Positions 1-7,763 of a DNA stretch of 64,000 bases are shown piece after piece. The DNA is taken from NCBI RefSeq assembly GCF_024362525.1, contig NZ_CP101459.1, forward strand, positions 1 through 64,000, written 5' to 3'. The stretch comes from Natrononativus amylolyticus (lineage in GTDB: Archaea; Halobacteriota; Halobacteria; Halobacteriales; Natrialbaceae). A program made the position numbers and the translations under genes. Under the pieces are notes generated by a model. That model had not been told where the DNA came from. It saw nothing but the letters and a program-made list of their open reading frames with translations, and made no database searches. Numbering within the stretch: position 1 is the stretch's first letter; each line of letters opens with the position of its first letter.

Positions 1-390
1 AGAGCCGTCCAGTTGTGTGGTATTCTGAGACGACTGGTATACGCTGTCGATCACGGATTGGACTGACAATCCCTCGAAGACCGTGTTTCGCTTCGGGTCG
101 ACGCCGTTTTCGACTGCGTTCAAGAACGAACGCGCCTGTCGCTCGTACGGGTCGATCCGATCGACCTCGAGGGTCGTTCGTCGATCCCCATTGAAGAGTT
201 CGATCCGATTCCCGCCGAGGGCCAACTCCGCCCCGCCTTCAGTGCCGTTGATCACGAACGTCTTATTTTCGGGACCATTGGTTTGCCATACGACCTCGAG
301 AGAGATCGTATTCCCATTGGCACAGCGAATGAACGCGCTTGCGGCGTCTTCGACGTCGATTAGAAGGCGTACTCCTCGACTTCATTCGAC
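1..390 (-). pseudogene. Broken Gfo/Idh/MocA-type dehydrogenase, C-terminal half
   Basis: On the minus strand the translation reads IDVEDAASAFIRCANGN and then GGAELALGG and DPYERQARSFLNAVENG, which is typical of the C-terminal substrate domain of Gfo/Idh/MocA NAD(P)-dependent sugar dehydrogenases. The gene runs off the left edge of the window. Upstream there is an in-frame TGA near position 385. The preceding family-like residues VEEYAF occur one frame over, so a frameshift separates them from the rest. The whole Rossmann half is absent, because the next gene upstream lies about 80 bases away. I read it as a truncated, frameshifted remnant. Family assignment is fairly sure; loss of function is inferred. 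Confidence 0.7.
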
Positions 391-468
391 AGTGTAAGCA
401 CGTGGCCACACAAGCGTGAGGGAAGTACGGGTGAATTGTGAGCTTTCGGGCCGTTCTCTGTCACCGTT

Positions 469-1338
469 TCAGTTCTCAGTGCTCTCCGTATTTCGCCGCT
501 CCATTAGGACGTAGAGACCGGATAATCCGACGAGGTAGATCGTGATACCACCGAGTACGATCCAGAGGACTGGGTTCGTCGGGTCGACATCGGTCCACGA
601 CCGGCCGAACCCGAGGAGTAGCAACGCAAACCAGATTACGAGACTCTGTATCGGGATCTTGGCGGCGCTCCATCGAGTTTCGAACGCAAAATACACGTTG
701 ACCACGCTGAACACCGCTGCCCAGCCCAGAAGCACCCGCGAAGTGAGTGGGCTCACTGCCCACGGCCATGAATTGATCATCAGGTCTGGAACGACGAACA
801 AGACCAGAATCGCCAGGGTCAGCACGATCCCGACGGCGCCACTCGTCCAGCGAATGATCGACGGTATCATCGCTTCATCAGACGCTGGTGTTCGGGGATC
901 AGTCCGACCGTTATAGAGCCAGAGACCCGGAATGAGTATGGGCGTCGCTATGTACAGGAACACCCAGAGCCAGGTGGAGAAGTGCCCGTGGTTGAACGCT
1001 TCCCAGTGAAGGTACGTCGCGATAGCCATCGCCAACGTAAAGACGGCGATCCCCGGAAAGAGGACGTGGACCCGATGCCATTCATCTGCCGTGACAACCC
1101 GATAAAAGAAGTATACACCGGCGCCGTACCCGGCACCCATCAAAAGGGGAGTGAGCGCCGGGTTGATCTCCCAGGCGAAATAGACTCCCGTCTGATTCGG
1201 AGCGAAATAGAGGGTGACGAACGCCAGAAACAGCACCGGCGCGATAATATACCCGCTCCACCGCGTCACTCGAAACACGCGATCGTCCCTGATAGTCTCA
1301 GTCGCCGGCGCCGCTGAGGAATGCTCGGTTGAACCCAT
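469..1338 (-). CDS. Polytopic membrane protein of unknown function
   Basis: A 289-residue protein with about eight hydrophobic segments spread over the full length, for example near residues 30-46, 64-85, 91-112, 123-145 and 165-190. There is a short polar N-terminus and a charged C-terminal tail. No signature motif was recognised. It lies 31 bases downstream of a winged-helix regulator gene on the same strand, and that gap carries an inverted repeat and a TATA-like element. It is therefore probably the regulator's target and may be transcribed both from the regulator promoter and from its own. It could be a transporter or sensor, but nothing in the sequence decides this. Confidence 0.8.
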   Translation of the reverse strand: MGSTEHSSAAPATETIRDDRVFRVTRWSGYIIAPVLFLAFVTLYFAPNQTGVYFAWEINPALTPLLMGAGYGAGVYFFYRVVTADEWHRVHVLFPGIAVFTLAMAIATYLHWEAFNHGHFSTWLWVFLYIATPILIPGLWLYNGRTDPRTPASDEAMIPSIIRWTSGAVGIVLTLAILVLFVVPDLMINSWPWAVSPLTSRVLLGWAAVFSVVNVYFAFETRWSAAKIPIQSLVIWFALLLLGFGRSWTDVDPTNPVLWIVLGGITIYLVGLSGLYVLMERRNTESTEN

Positions 1339-1341
1339 TGA

Positions 1342-1369
1342 GACTATAATGATTTACTATTATATAGTC
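1342..1369 (-). promoter_or_regulatory. Inverted repeat with TATA element before the membrane-protein gene
   Basis: GACTATA at 1342-1348 is mirrored exactly by TATAGTC at 1363-1369. Read on the minus strand, a TATATAAT-like box lies about 25 bases before the ATG at 1338, which fits a leaderless archaeal promoter. Because the repeat covers the box, it is a plausible operator for the regulator encoded immediately upstream. Confidence 0.5.
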
Positions 1370-2035
1370 TTAGGCTGGCTCCATCCGGTAGGCCGTGTCA
1401 GTGTCGACGTCGTCGTACATCCGACCGAGCATGTCGAGTGCCGACTCGAAGGTCGCGTAGTACTCGGTTGCGAACGCCACGGTCTCCTGGAGCGGGATGA
1501 CGGGCCGTCCGTCGACCATCTCGGCATCGACCTGTGACCGGGGTTCGAAAACGACCTGTATGGCGCCGTCGAAGTCTTCGGTGGGCCGCCGTTCTTGTGC
1601 AGTCGAGATTCCGAACCGATCGAAGAACTCCGCCCAGGCGTCGAGGTTGGACTCGTAGACGGCGATAAACAGTGGATAGTCCTCTGGGTCGCGAGCGACC
1701 TGGTAACCACCGCGGGTCCAGACGTAGACCGCATCGATGGCAGTGTATGCATACTCCATACCTGCAAACTGCGGGAGGACATATGCTTCTGAGATCGACG
1801 GTGGCGAGGTGTCTGCTGACGCCGTCAGGAACTCGAGACCAGCGTTTCGGACTGTCTGATCGACGAGATGGAGGCCATCATCGTATGCGACGTATCCTGC
1901 CTCCTCGAGACGGTTCACGACTCGACGGACGGTCTCTCGATTCTCGTCGATCTTCCGTGCGACGCCGGAGATGGAATCACCCGACTTGAGCGCGAGGATG
2001 ACCTTGAGCTCCTTCTCGCCACATACTTCGTACAT
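1370..2035 (-). CDS. Winged-helix transcriptional regulator with unknown C-terminal domain
   Basis: Residues 1-60 form a winged helix (KELKVILALKSGDSISGVA, then NRETVRRVVNRLEEAGYV). The remaining 160 residues form a mixed domain with the pattern WTRGGYQVARDPEDYPLF and PVIPLQETVAFATEYYATF, which I do not recognise. I chose the ATG at 2035, which gives 221 residues starting at MYEVCGEKE, because a longer frame to 2086 would read through the operator-like palindrome at 2043-2060. The gene is divergent from the MNT/HEPN pair and upstream of a membrane-protein gene, so local control of either or both is likely. It could be a TA-linked regulator; function is inferred. Confidence 0.8.
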   Translation of the reverse strand: MYEVCGEKELKVILALKSGDSISGVARKIDENRETVRRVVNRLEEAGYVAYDDGLHLVDQTVRNAGLEFLTASADTSPPSISEAYVLPQFAGMEYAYTAIDAVYVWTRGGYQVARDPEDYPLFIAVYESNLDAWAEFFDRFGISTAQERRPTEDFDGAIQVVFEPRSQVDAEMVDGRPVIPLQETVAFATEYYATFESALDMLGRMYDDVDTDTAYRMEPA

Positions 2036-2042
2036 CCTATGG

Positions 2043-2060
2043 TTACACAATTCTGTGCAA
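2043..2060. promoter_or_regulatory. Operator-like palindrome TTACACA-N4-TGTGCAA
   Basis: An 18-base near-perfect inverted repeat lies just upstream of the regulator start at 2035. A matching half-site, TTGCACA, recurs at 2184-2190 in the divergent promoter. The position next to the expected transcription start and the shared half-site suggest autoregulation and co-control of the divergent operon. Confidence 0.45.
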
Positions 2061-2170
2061 TAGACAAAAGGATTATTGGAAGACAAGGAGAAGGTCTCCC
2101 CCTTCCAATATAATTCTATAAATTTATTGCGTGTTTTCCAGGACGGCGGTCTACTGTCCTCGCCGCCACC

Positions 2171-2201
2171 TATTTATATGTCGTTGCACAAAATCAGATA
2201 G
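2171..2201 (+). promoter_or_regulatory. TATA promoter for the MNT/HEPN operon
   Basis: TATTTATATG at 2171-2180 lies about 26 bases before the GTG at 2201. That would make the transcript leaderless and the GTG, rather than the ATG at 2210, the start. The TTGCACA half-site at 2184-2190 sits between box and start, where a bound repressor would block initiation. Confidence 0.5.
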
Positions 2202-2890
2202 TGTCTGAAATGGCGAAACAGGGTATAACAGTCTGTATCGATGCCTATCCAAACGCGGAGACCGATGTCTTTCGTATCGGAGCCGCAGATGACATCCTTC
2301 GATTGTTGGCCGACGCCCACGACACGGAGTTTACGATCCCAGAGCTCGTCGACGCTACGGGTGTGACCCGCTCAACGGTTTGGCGGGCTGTCGACCTCCT
2401 CGAGAGTATCGGTGCCGTACAGATTCGGGAGACACCGCAACGAAACTACGTCGCTATCAACCCGGACCGACTCCGAAAAGACGACCCGATCCTCGCCGTT
2501 GCACAGTCGGAGTTCCATCCGCCGATCCGAGCGTTCGTAAGCCGCGTTCGAGAGACGATTACCGACGCCGACGACATCGATGAGCTGCTCGGGGTCGTCG
2601 TGTTTGGGAGCGTCGCCCGCGGCGACGCTGACCGCCGGAGCGACATCGATTGCTTCGTCGTCGTCGACGGTGACCGGACGGCTGCCCGCCGTCGCATCAC
2701 GGATATCGTTGCCGAGCTCCAGACCGAACGCTTCGACGGTGACCGCTTCGTATTCGAGCCGTACGTCGAATCCGCGGAGAGTGCACGTAGAGCCGGATCA
2801 AAACTCCGTGAGATTTTCGACGAAGGGATTACGGTGGACGGGAGCGACCGACTCGACTCGCTCCGAAAGGAGGTGCTTGCCGATGAGTAG
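2201..2890 (+). CDS. MNT-type nucleotidyltransferase antitoxin with N-terminal winged helix
   Basis: A 229-residue protein. Residues 25-80 form a winged helix (TIPELVDATGVTRSTVWRAVDLL). Residues 130-165 carry the minimal nucleotidyltransferase signature GSVARGDADRRSDIDC, with both catalytic aspartates of the DxD. In the known MNT/HEPN toxin-antitoxin family the nucleotidyltransferase counteracts a HEPN ribonuclease, in studied cases by nucleotide addition to it. The gene overlaps the HEPN gene by eight bases (ATGAGTAG junction), so the two are translationally coupled. The fused winged helix makes direct operator binding likely. The GTG start at 2201 is supported by promoter spacing. Confidence 0.85.
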   Translation: MSEMAKQGITVCIDAYPNAETDVFRIGAADDILRLLADAHDTEFTIPELVDATGVTRSTVWRAVDLLESIGAVQIRETPQRNYVAINPDRLRKDDPILAVAQSEFHPPIRAFVSRVRETITDADDIDELLGVVVFGSVARGDADRRSDIDCFVVVDGDRTAARRRITDIVAELQTERFDGDRFVFEPYVESAESARRAGSKLREIFDEGITVDGSDRLDSLRKEVLADE

Positions 2891-3380
2891 TACGCGAATC
2901 GAGCAACTCATCGACAGCGCCCAGGCCGCGTTCGACCGCCGTCCGACGGCGATCGAAGCCGGGCTCGACGTCGATGACGCCGCACTCCTCCAGTTGCGGA
3001 AGGCCTGTCGCTTGCTCGCCGGCGCCGAGGCACTACGAGATGCCAACTACTACACACTCGTAATCGAAGCCTCGTTCGTCGCCATCGAACGAACCGTGGA
3101 ATTCCGGCTCCTTGAACGCGGAACGATGCAGCCGACCGATCTCCCCGGTACGCATCCCGGAGTCTACCGGGAGGCGGCAACCGCCGGTGTCTTCGGGGAG
3201 TCGATGGCAGCAGATCTCGCGGATCTCTGGCGCGACCACCGGGCAAAAACGTACTATCAGGACGGACTCGCCTCAGCTGCTCGTGCCGACGCGATGTACG
3301 AACTCGCCGTCGAAGTGCATGCATACGTTACTGGCCGGTCTCGCCGGGGTCACGAGTGTCTCTGCGGCGACGAGACGTAG
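2883..3380 (+). CDS. HEPN-domain protein, probable toxin partner
   Basis: A mostly helical 165-residue protein. The segments LRKACRLLAGAEALRDANYY and LVIEASFVAIERTVEFRLLE match the helical core of HEPN proteins, and a later RDHRAKTYY stretch occupies the position of the usual catalytic turn. A clean R-x(4-6)-H ribonuclease motif is not visible, so activity is uncertain. The start overlaps the end of the nucleotidyltransferase gene by eight bases, the standard MNT-HEPN arrangement. The ORF ends before an IS-like scar region. The pair assignment rests on the neighbour more than on this sequence alone. Confidence 0.75.
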   Translation: MSSTRIEQLIDSAQAAFDRRPTAIEAGLDVDDAALLQLRKACRLLAGAEALRDANYYTLVIEASFVAIERTVEFRLLERGTMQPTDLPGTHPGVYREAATAGVFGESMAADLADLWRDHRAKTYYQDGLASAARADAMYELAVEVHAYVTGRSRRGHECLCGDET

Positions 3381-4138
3381 GTGCCGCTTCGTCGCCCAAT
3401 CGACGGTCTCCCGACCGACATGCGGAGGGAGTGTTACTGTCGTGAGCGGTATCGTCGATACAGGTGAACCCGATGTGAATAGGAGGCGAGAGCGCGTGTT
3501 CTGCCCCGTTCGCTGCTGACAGGTCGGACAGCGATTCGGGGGACGATCAGTCACGACTGTCTCGAGTCAGGCCCGAAAACAGATCGATCGACGGAGAGAC
3601 CGACAGGTAGTCGATCCGGATGGACACCTACGCTGGCTTTGTGTGGTGGGGGTAGTTTGGAGCGTGGCTGCTCTCTCGAGGGTGTTTCGGGTCCGTGGTC
3701 AGCGGTCGCCGTGGCCGCCAGCTGTCGCCAGTGGATCGTTTCGCCCGGAACTTTGGCGTCCGCGGGCAGGCACAGCCGTCGTTCGGTGTACGAGAGGCCG
3801 TTCTTGCGTTCGGTGCGTTTGCGGATCGAGGCGGTGGTTGGTGAGGCCCTGGAGGGCGTCGATCGTTCGCGGGACCAATTGCTTGGCGAGTGGCTTCACC
3901 GTTCCGCTCAGGTTGAGCCGAGACACCAGTTGATCGGCGTACTGATCGGTCACACCCGTTGTGAGCGCGAGTAGGACCACAACCCTGGATTCTGCGTTAT
4001 CTTCACTCCCACCACTACTAATCAGGAAGGCGTTCCTCGTCGTTGTGACTAGCGAGAGCGGCGACGTCGACCGATGAGTCGACGTCCATGATCGTGCGAG
4101 TGGTGATCCCTATCCTGTGGGTGGCTATCTCTGTGTTC
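3381..4138. other. Gene-poor stretch with a short decayed coding remnant
   Basis: No intact gene is visible. On the minus strand, about 3700-4000 translates to a family-like run (TDQYADQLVSRLNLSGTVK, then AKQLVPRTIDAL). It is similar in DNA and protein to a fragment at 24067-24300, so both are remnants of one repeated gene, possibly a mobile element. The remainder shows nothing recognisable. Confidence 0.4.
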
Positions 4139-4996
4139 TCACGGCGGGTCGGCGTCGGGCTGGGTCACAACGGGTGTGACGCCGCATTCGGTCACGGTAC
4201 TTTCCTCGAGTAAATCGAGGTGACAGTACCGGTTCTCTGTGAGTCCGACAGCCGTCTCGCGATCCATCGTCAGAATCTGCGTGGCAGGTTGGGTTGGACT
4301 CACCTGGCGAGTCGACGCCTCAAGGTCACTCCCACCAAGCCGGTCCATCGCTTCCCAGACGCGCGTGATGGTCGTCCCGTGGGGCTTTTCGCCCATGATC
4401 GCAGTCAGCGCCTGGCGGACGTCCTCACGAGTGTAAAAGACGCCACTACCATCCGTGCGTTTGGTTGCGAACTCCTCCCAGCGTTGGGTGACTAACAGTG
4501 CCCGATAGGTGTTGTGCTCGCTGCGTTCGTCGACAAAGCGTTTCTTGACCTTGTACTGGCGACAGTTCGCGAAGAAATCTAGCGGGCTCGTCGATGGCTC
4601 GACGTCGTCGGGGAATTGTCTCGTGGGCTCTTCAGATGGATCGGTGGTGGCCTCGAGGCTCGCTTCGACCTGGCAGGCTTTCGCGCTTGCAGCGCGAGCG
4701 ATCTCCGTCGCATGTTCGGCCGCACTCGCTGCCTGGGTGGCCTTCTGTGCGAGGTCTGTCCGTGTCTGGTCGCTTTTGTCGATTCGCTTCTCGAGGTCGG
4801 TGATGCGCTCGTGCTGGGCCTCAAGCTGGCCGCGAAGCGATCGGTTGTCGGCTGCAAGTGATTCGACGTTCGAGTGGAGCTGTTGGGCTACTTCAGCAAG
4901 TCGTTGGAATTCTCGAGAGAGTTGATTGACGTTATTTGGGGTTTCCTCAGGCGATCGCGCTGTGCTCCCTCCGAGGTCCTGATTTTCGGTCGACAT
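4139..4996 (-). CDS. Plasmid/provirus-type coiled-coil and winged-helix protein
   Basis: A 285-residue protein. Residues 20-115 form a long coiled coil rich in Q, E, A and L (LREFQRLAEVAQQLHSN-like heptads). A compact domain at 160-235 with YTREDVRQALTAIMGEK and TTITRVWEAMDRLG resembles a winged helix. It has the same plan, length and gene neighbourhood as the protein at 11278-12174, although identity is low. Both sit just downstream of a paralogous small 'VGDHVRDRE' protein. Such proteins are common in haloarchaeal integrated elements, and a role in replication or partition is only a guess. The start ATG at 4996 begins MSTENQDLGG. Confidence 0.75.
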   Translation of the reverse strand: MSTENQDLGGSTARSPEETPNNVNQLSREFQRLAEVAQQLHSNVESLAADNRSLRGQLEAQHERITDLEKRIDKSDQTRTDLAQKATQAASAAEHATEIARAASAKACQVEASLEATTDPSEEPTRQFPDDVEPSTSPLDFFANCRQYKVKKRFVDERSEHNTYRALLVTQRWEEFATKRTDGSGVFYTREDVRQALTAIMGEKPHGTTITRVWEAMDRLGGSDLEASTRQVSPTQPATQILTMDRETAVGLTENRYCHLDLLEESTVTECGVTPVVTQPDADPP

Positions 4997-5087
4997 TCGA
5001 TTAGGGAGCGTGTGTTCTCGTAGAGTGAGCAGTCGACAGCCAGTGGTGTATCGCGGGTGGGCTGAGGAGGGTTCCGTTGAACGTCAT

Positions 5088-5561
5088 TTACATATCGTCC
5101 CCCTGGATTCGAGTAAGAAGCTTGAGGCGACCACGTGGGACGGGACCGACGATGAGCTCTTCGAGGCGAGTCGCGGCTGCTCGAGGATAGGCGACTTTGA
5201 CGATCTCGTCGGTTGGGTCGTATTCGGGGTGGACGTCGGCGACGGTCGTGGTGGTGCCGCCGATGCAGTACTCGTTCGCTGGGGTATCTGTGAGGCCGGC
5301 AACGAGCAGATGTTGGGTGGGGTCTTCGCGGTCGCGGACGTGGTCGCCGACGTGGAGGGCAAGGGTGTCATCGGTGGGTTCGTCCTCGAGGGCGGTTCCA
5401 CCGTCGGTCTCGAGGGTGTGAGCCTGTGTGGCGGTCTGTGTTTCTCGGTGGTCGCTTCGGTCGAAGCGTTTCCAGATACTCTGAGCGAGGTGCTGGAATT
5501 CGGTCGACGGGGTAGCGAGCTGTACGTCGTTAATGCGAGCCGTGTGGTGATGGGTGAACAT
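5088..5561 (-). CDS. Small conserved 'VGDHVRDRE' protein, copy 1
   Basis: The last 85 residues (VGDHVRDREDPTQHLLVAG, TTTTVADVHPEYDPTDEIV, GPVPRGRLKLLTRIQG) are close to the whole of the 108-residue protein at 12832-13158. This one carries an extra N-terminal 70 residues. I chose the ATG at 5561 (MFTHHHTARIND), giving 157 residues, because sequence before it has poor coding character. The gene lies 91 bases upstream of the coiled-coil gene on the same strand, repeating the gene order of the second module. Function unknown. The conservation between two diverged copies shows that it is a real gene. Confidence 0.75.
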   Translation of the reverse strand: MFTHHHTARINDVQLATPSTEFQHLAQSIWKRFDRSDHRETQTATQAHTLETDGGTALEDEPTDDTLALHVGDHVRDREDPTQHLLVAGLTDTPANEYCIGGTTTTVADVHPEYDPTDEIVKVAYPRAAATRLEELIVGPVPRGRLKLLTRIQGDDM

Positions 5562-6044
5562 GCTGGATCGTCTACTCGAGAAACGACGATATGTGAGCGA
5601 TACACGGAGAGCACCGTGTAGTGTAACCAGAACACAGCGGCTACTCGTTTCGTCCCCCAACAAGCAGGCTACTTGTCGTCACCAAGTACAGTCTCGCCGC
5701 TGACTGCTGAGCACGTACGTGTTGCCCTAGGGAAGACTTACAAGTCAAGGTTCCGTACCGTTCAGTACTCTGGTGTCCGGTTGCGTACATATCTTGGTGC
5801 CAGAGTATTGCTCGGTGAGCGCGCGAACGAGTGCCTTGGAACTCACTTTCCGTTCGTTCGCTCACCGGAGCCACGTGACCTCGAGCGGTGAGTGATTCTC
5901 ACGAGGCTCACCTCTGGCATAAGCGATGTATTGCCACCGCTGGTAATAAATGTGTGCATCACGATGAAGAAAATAGTTCATGGTGATGTATCTAACCGGC
6001 AAATCCACTGTGGTTAAGCCGCTAGATTGATGTATTGTAAGTCA
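5562..6044. other. Intergenic region without recognisable gene
   Basis: Short reading frames on both strands lack coding character. The stretch separates the leftward module from a rightward repressor-like gene. No clear repeat or RNA gene was seen. Confidence 0.4.
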
Positions 6045-6365
6045 ATGCCACCTCCGATGGTGCCGTGGATGACCAAAACTGACCAATATATTCTCACCCT
6101 GCTTGATCGAGTAGGGTTTGCACTTCCCCCGAAGGCGATCGGACTGGGGCTCCGTGAGGAGTATGGTGAGGAGGCTCCTTCGTGGCGACACGTCTCTCGC
6201 CGATTGAGCGGTGATCTGACTGACCACGGCCTCGTCAATCAGCCGTATGCCGGGGAAGTTCGTGGCTACTATGCGATCACTGAACTTGGAGAACGGTATC
6301 TCCATGATCCCGATGCTAAACCGGAGGAGTTCGTCAACGATAATACGACTACCGAAGAAGGATGA
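6045..6365 (+). CDS. PhiH1-repressor-like winged-helix protein
   Basis: The 106-residue product starts MPPPMVPWMTKTDQYIL and has the haloarchaeal phage-repressor pattern: a short N-terminus, then LPPKAIGLGLREEYG and SWRHVSRRLSGDLTDHGLV as the recognition region, and the wing sequence GYYAITELGERYL. The start at 6045 gives the usual MPPxMVxWM beginning; 6027 would add six residues. This family is named for the repressor of halovirus PhiH and is frequent in proviruses and plasmids. Here it stands beside the module-1 genes, consistent with an integrated element. Its operator is unknown. Confidence 0.85.
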   Translation: MPPPMVPWMTKTDQYILTLLDRVGFALPPKAIGLGLREEYGEEAPSWRHVSRRLSGDLTDHGLVNQPYAGEVRGYYAITELGERYLHDPDAKPEEFVNDNTTTEEG

Positions 6366-6495
6366 AATCCCTCGGGTAGTGGGATTCTGATTTCCCTTAG
6401 CTCTCCAGTTTACCACCGTTTTTCACTGGCAGTTTCTTCTCACGAGAAGACTATATCGTCACTGGCGTTTACACTGTATATATGTGTGAGAGTTG

Positions 6496-7632
6496 CTATT
6501 TGCTTTCCACTGCAGATGGTGGCCGAGCCAGAACGCGATAAGAATTATACAAGTCAATTCCCCAATCGACCATCTGTCTATTCGAACTTACAATCATGGC
6601 AATGTGTTTTCCGCTTCCATACTCATTGTAAGCCGCAACCGCAACCTTGCGTGTATCGTAGATACCGATACCGAGGGTATGTGCTTGGTCGAGCACCAAC
6701 GGTTGATGACTTCTATACGCCGTTTCACTAACCACAAACTGTGTCTGCCGATTTTCTCTTGCCTCGAGATAGCTTGGCAAATCAAAAATGACCTCCGTAT
6801 CGATGCCTAGCTCGAGAAGACCTCGATATGCGTGGTACAAAATTGGGTTATAGATCGAGCAAAGCGCTCGGAACTTGCTTGTTTTGTGGTCATACAATTT
6901 GAGGGCTGTCCACAGTGCCAACGAAGGACGAGTTGGATCGGAGATTATCAACTCCGTGTCAGCCAATTCAGGTAGCGGAACGGTCGCATGTTTTGGTGGG
7001 AGGCGTTGTAACCAGGCTGCCTTTTCTATAAGCTGCTCAACCGCGATCCCCAATTCTGTATAGGCAGATAACGCACGTGTGCCTGTCGCTGTGAGTTGTC
7101 GTTGACCACTGAGATCCTCCGTCCAGCCAAACTCGTCGAACTCTCCAAGAATCCGTCTAACTGTCGGCCGAGAAGGCGAGCCTTCTATCTTCGTCTGTAG
7201 CTCTGTTAGACGAAATTTGCTTTCTTCTAACTCTCGCAATAGGGTAGCAGGGTGATCAGAACGAGTCATATACGACAATCTCTCTGCCGAAATCGTACCG
7301 AGAGAGGTTTCGATACTGTCCAGAAGCATTTTTCCGCCGGCGGTAAGCTCGATGCCCCTCTCGTGGCTGTTTACGAATCCACGATCGCGCAGTACAGCCA
7401 AATGGTTAGAGGCCGTTTGCCGAGAGACGTCTGCCTGCTTGATGAGGTCTGTTTGTGTGACTGGGTTCGAGAACTCATTGAGTCCACGGAGAACTTCGAG
7501 ACGTGCTGTATCGACCGTCTCGTTGATTACATCGCGTACAACGAGTTCCTCCCTTGTGAGGGGATTTTTTGCCCGTCTTGTATTCGAGGACACTGTCTCT
7601 CTTACTCCTCTCTTCCGCTCTACTCTAATCAC
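6496..7632 (-). CDS. Archaeal HTH regulator with FilR1/DUF1724-like sensor domain
   Basis: A 378-residue protein. An N-terminal winged helix at about 45-110 (TQTDLIKQADVSRQTASNHL) is followed by a second helical winged segment around 150-195. A C-terminal region from about 235 (ELIISDPTRPSLALWTALK through AYNEYGSGKHIAMIV) resembles the FilR1-type domain of archaeal regulators. It is divergent from the cytochrome P450 gene, with 130 bases between the starts, so it is the likely local regulator of P450 expression. The ligand is not evident. Domain naming is from pattern recall and moderately sure. Confidence 0.75.
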   Translation of the reverse strand: MIRVERKRGVRETVSSNTRRAKNPLTREELVVRDVINETVDTARLEVLRGLNEFSNPVTQTDLIKQADVSRQTASNHLAVLRDRGFVNSHERGIELTAGGKMLLDSIETSLGTISAERLSYMTRSDHPATLLRELEESKFRLTELQTKIEGSPSRPTVRRILGEFDEFGWTEDLSGQRQLTATGTRALSAYTELGIAVEQLIEKAAWLQRLPPKHATVPLPELADTELIISDPTRPSLALWTALKLYDHKTSKFRALCSIYNPILYHAYRGLLELGIDTEVIFDLPSYLEARENRQTQFVVSETAYRSHQPLVLDQAHTLGIGIYDTRKVAVAAYNEYGSGKHIAMIVSSNRQMVDWGIDLYNSYRVLARPPSAVESK

Positions 7633-7732
7633 GGTTTTTATTCCAACAGTGGAAATGGAAAAATCACTATTTCATTTGATTTTCCAAATTGGTTAATTCG
7701 TCCTCATATTTGTGGATTTAATTCGGCAGTGG

Positions 7733-7763
7733 ATTTATTTGTGGGCTAGTAAGTATTGGACTA
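7733..7763 (+). promoter_or_regulatory. TATA promoter of the cytochrome P450 gene
   Basis: TTTATTT at 7733-7739 sits about 27 bases before the ATG at 7763. This spacing supports a leaderless transcript and favours this start over the upstream in-frame ATG at 7712, which lies before the box. Confidence 0.45.

Noticed and set aside
3273-3554. Minus-strand frame with CPTC motif overlapping the HEPN gene end
   Set aside because: It overlaps a good HEPN gene by 108 bases on the other strand, has no upstream promoter or conserved neighbour, and the remainder is not zinc-finger like.
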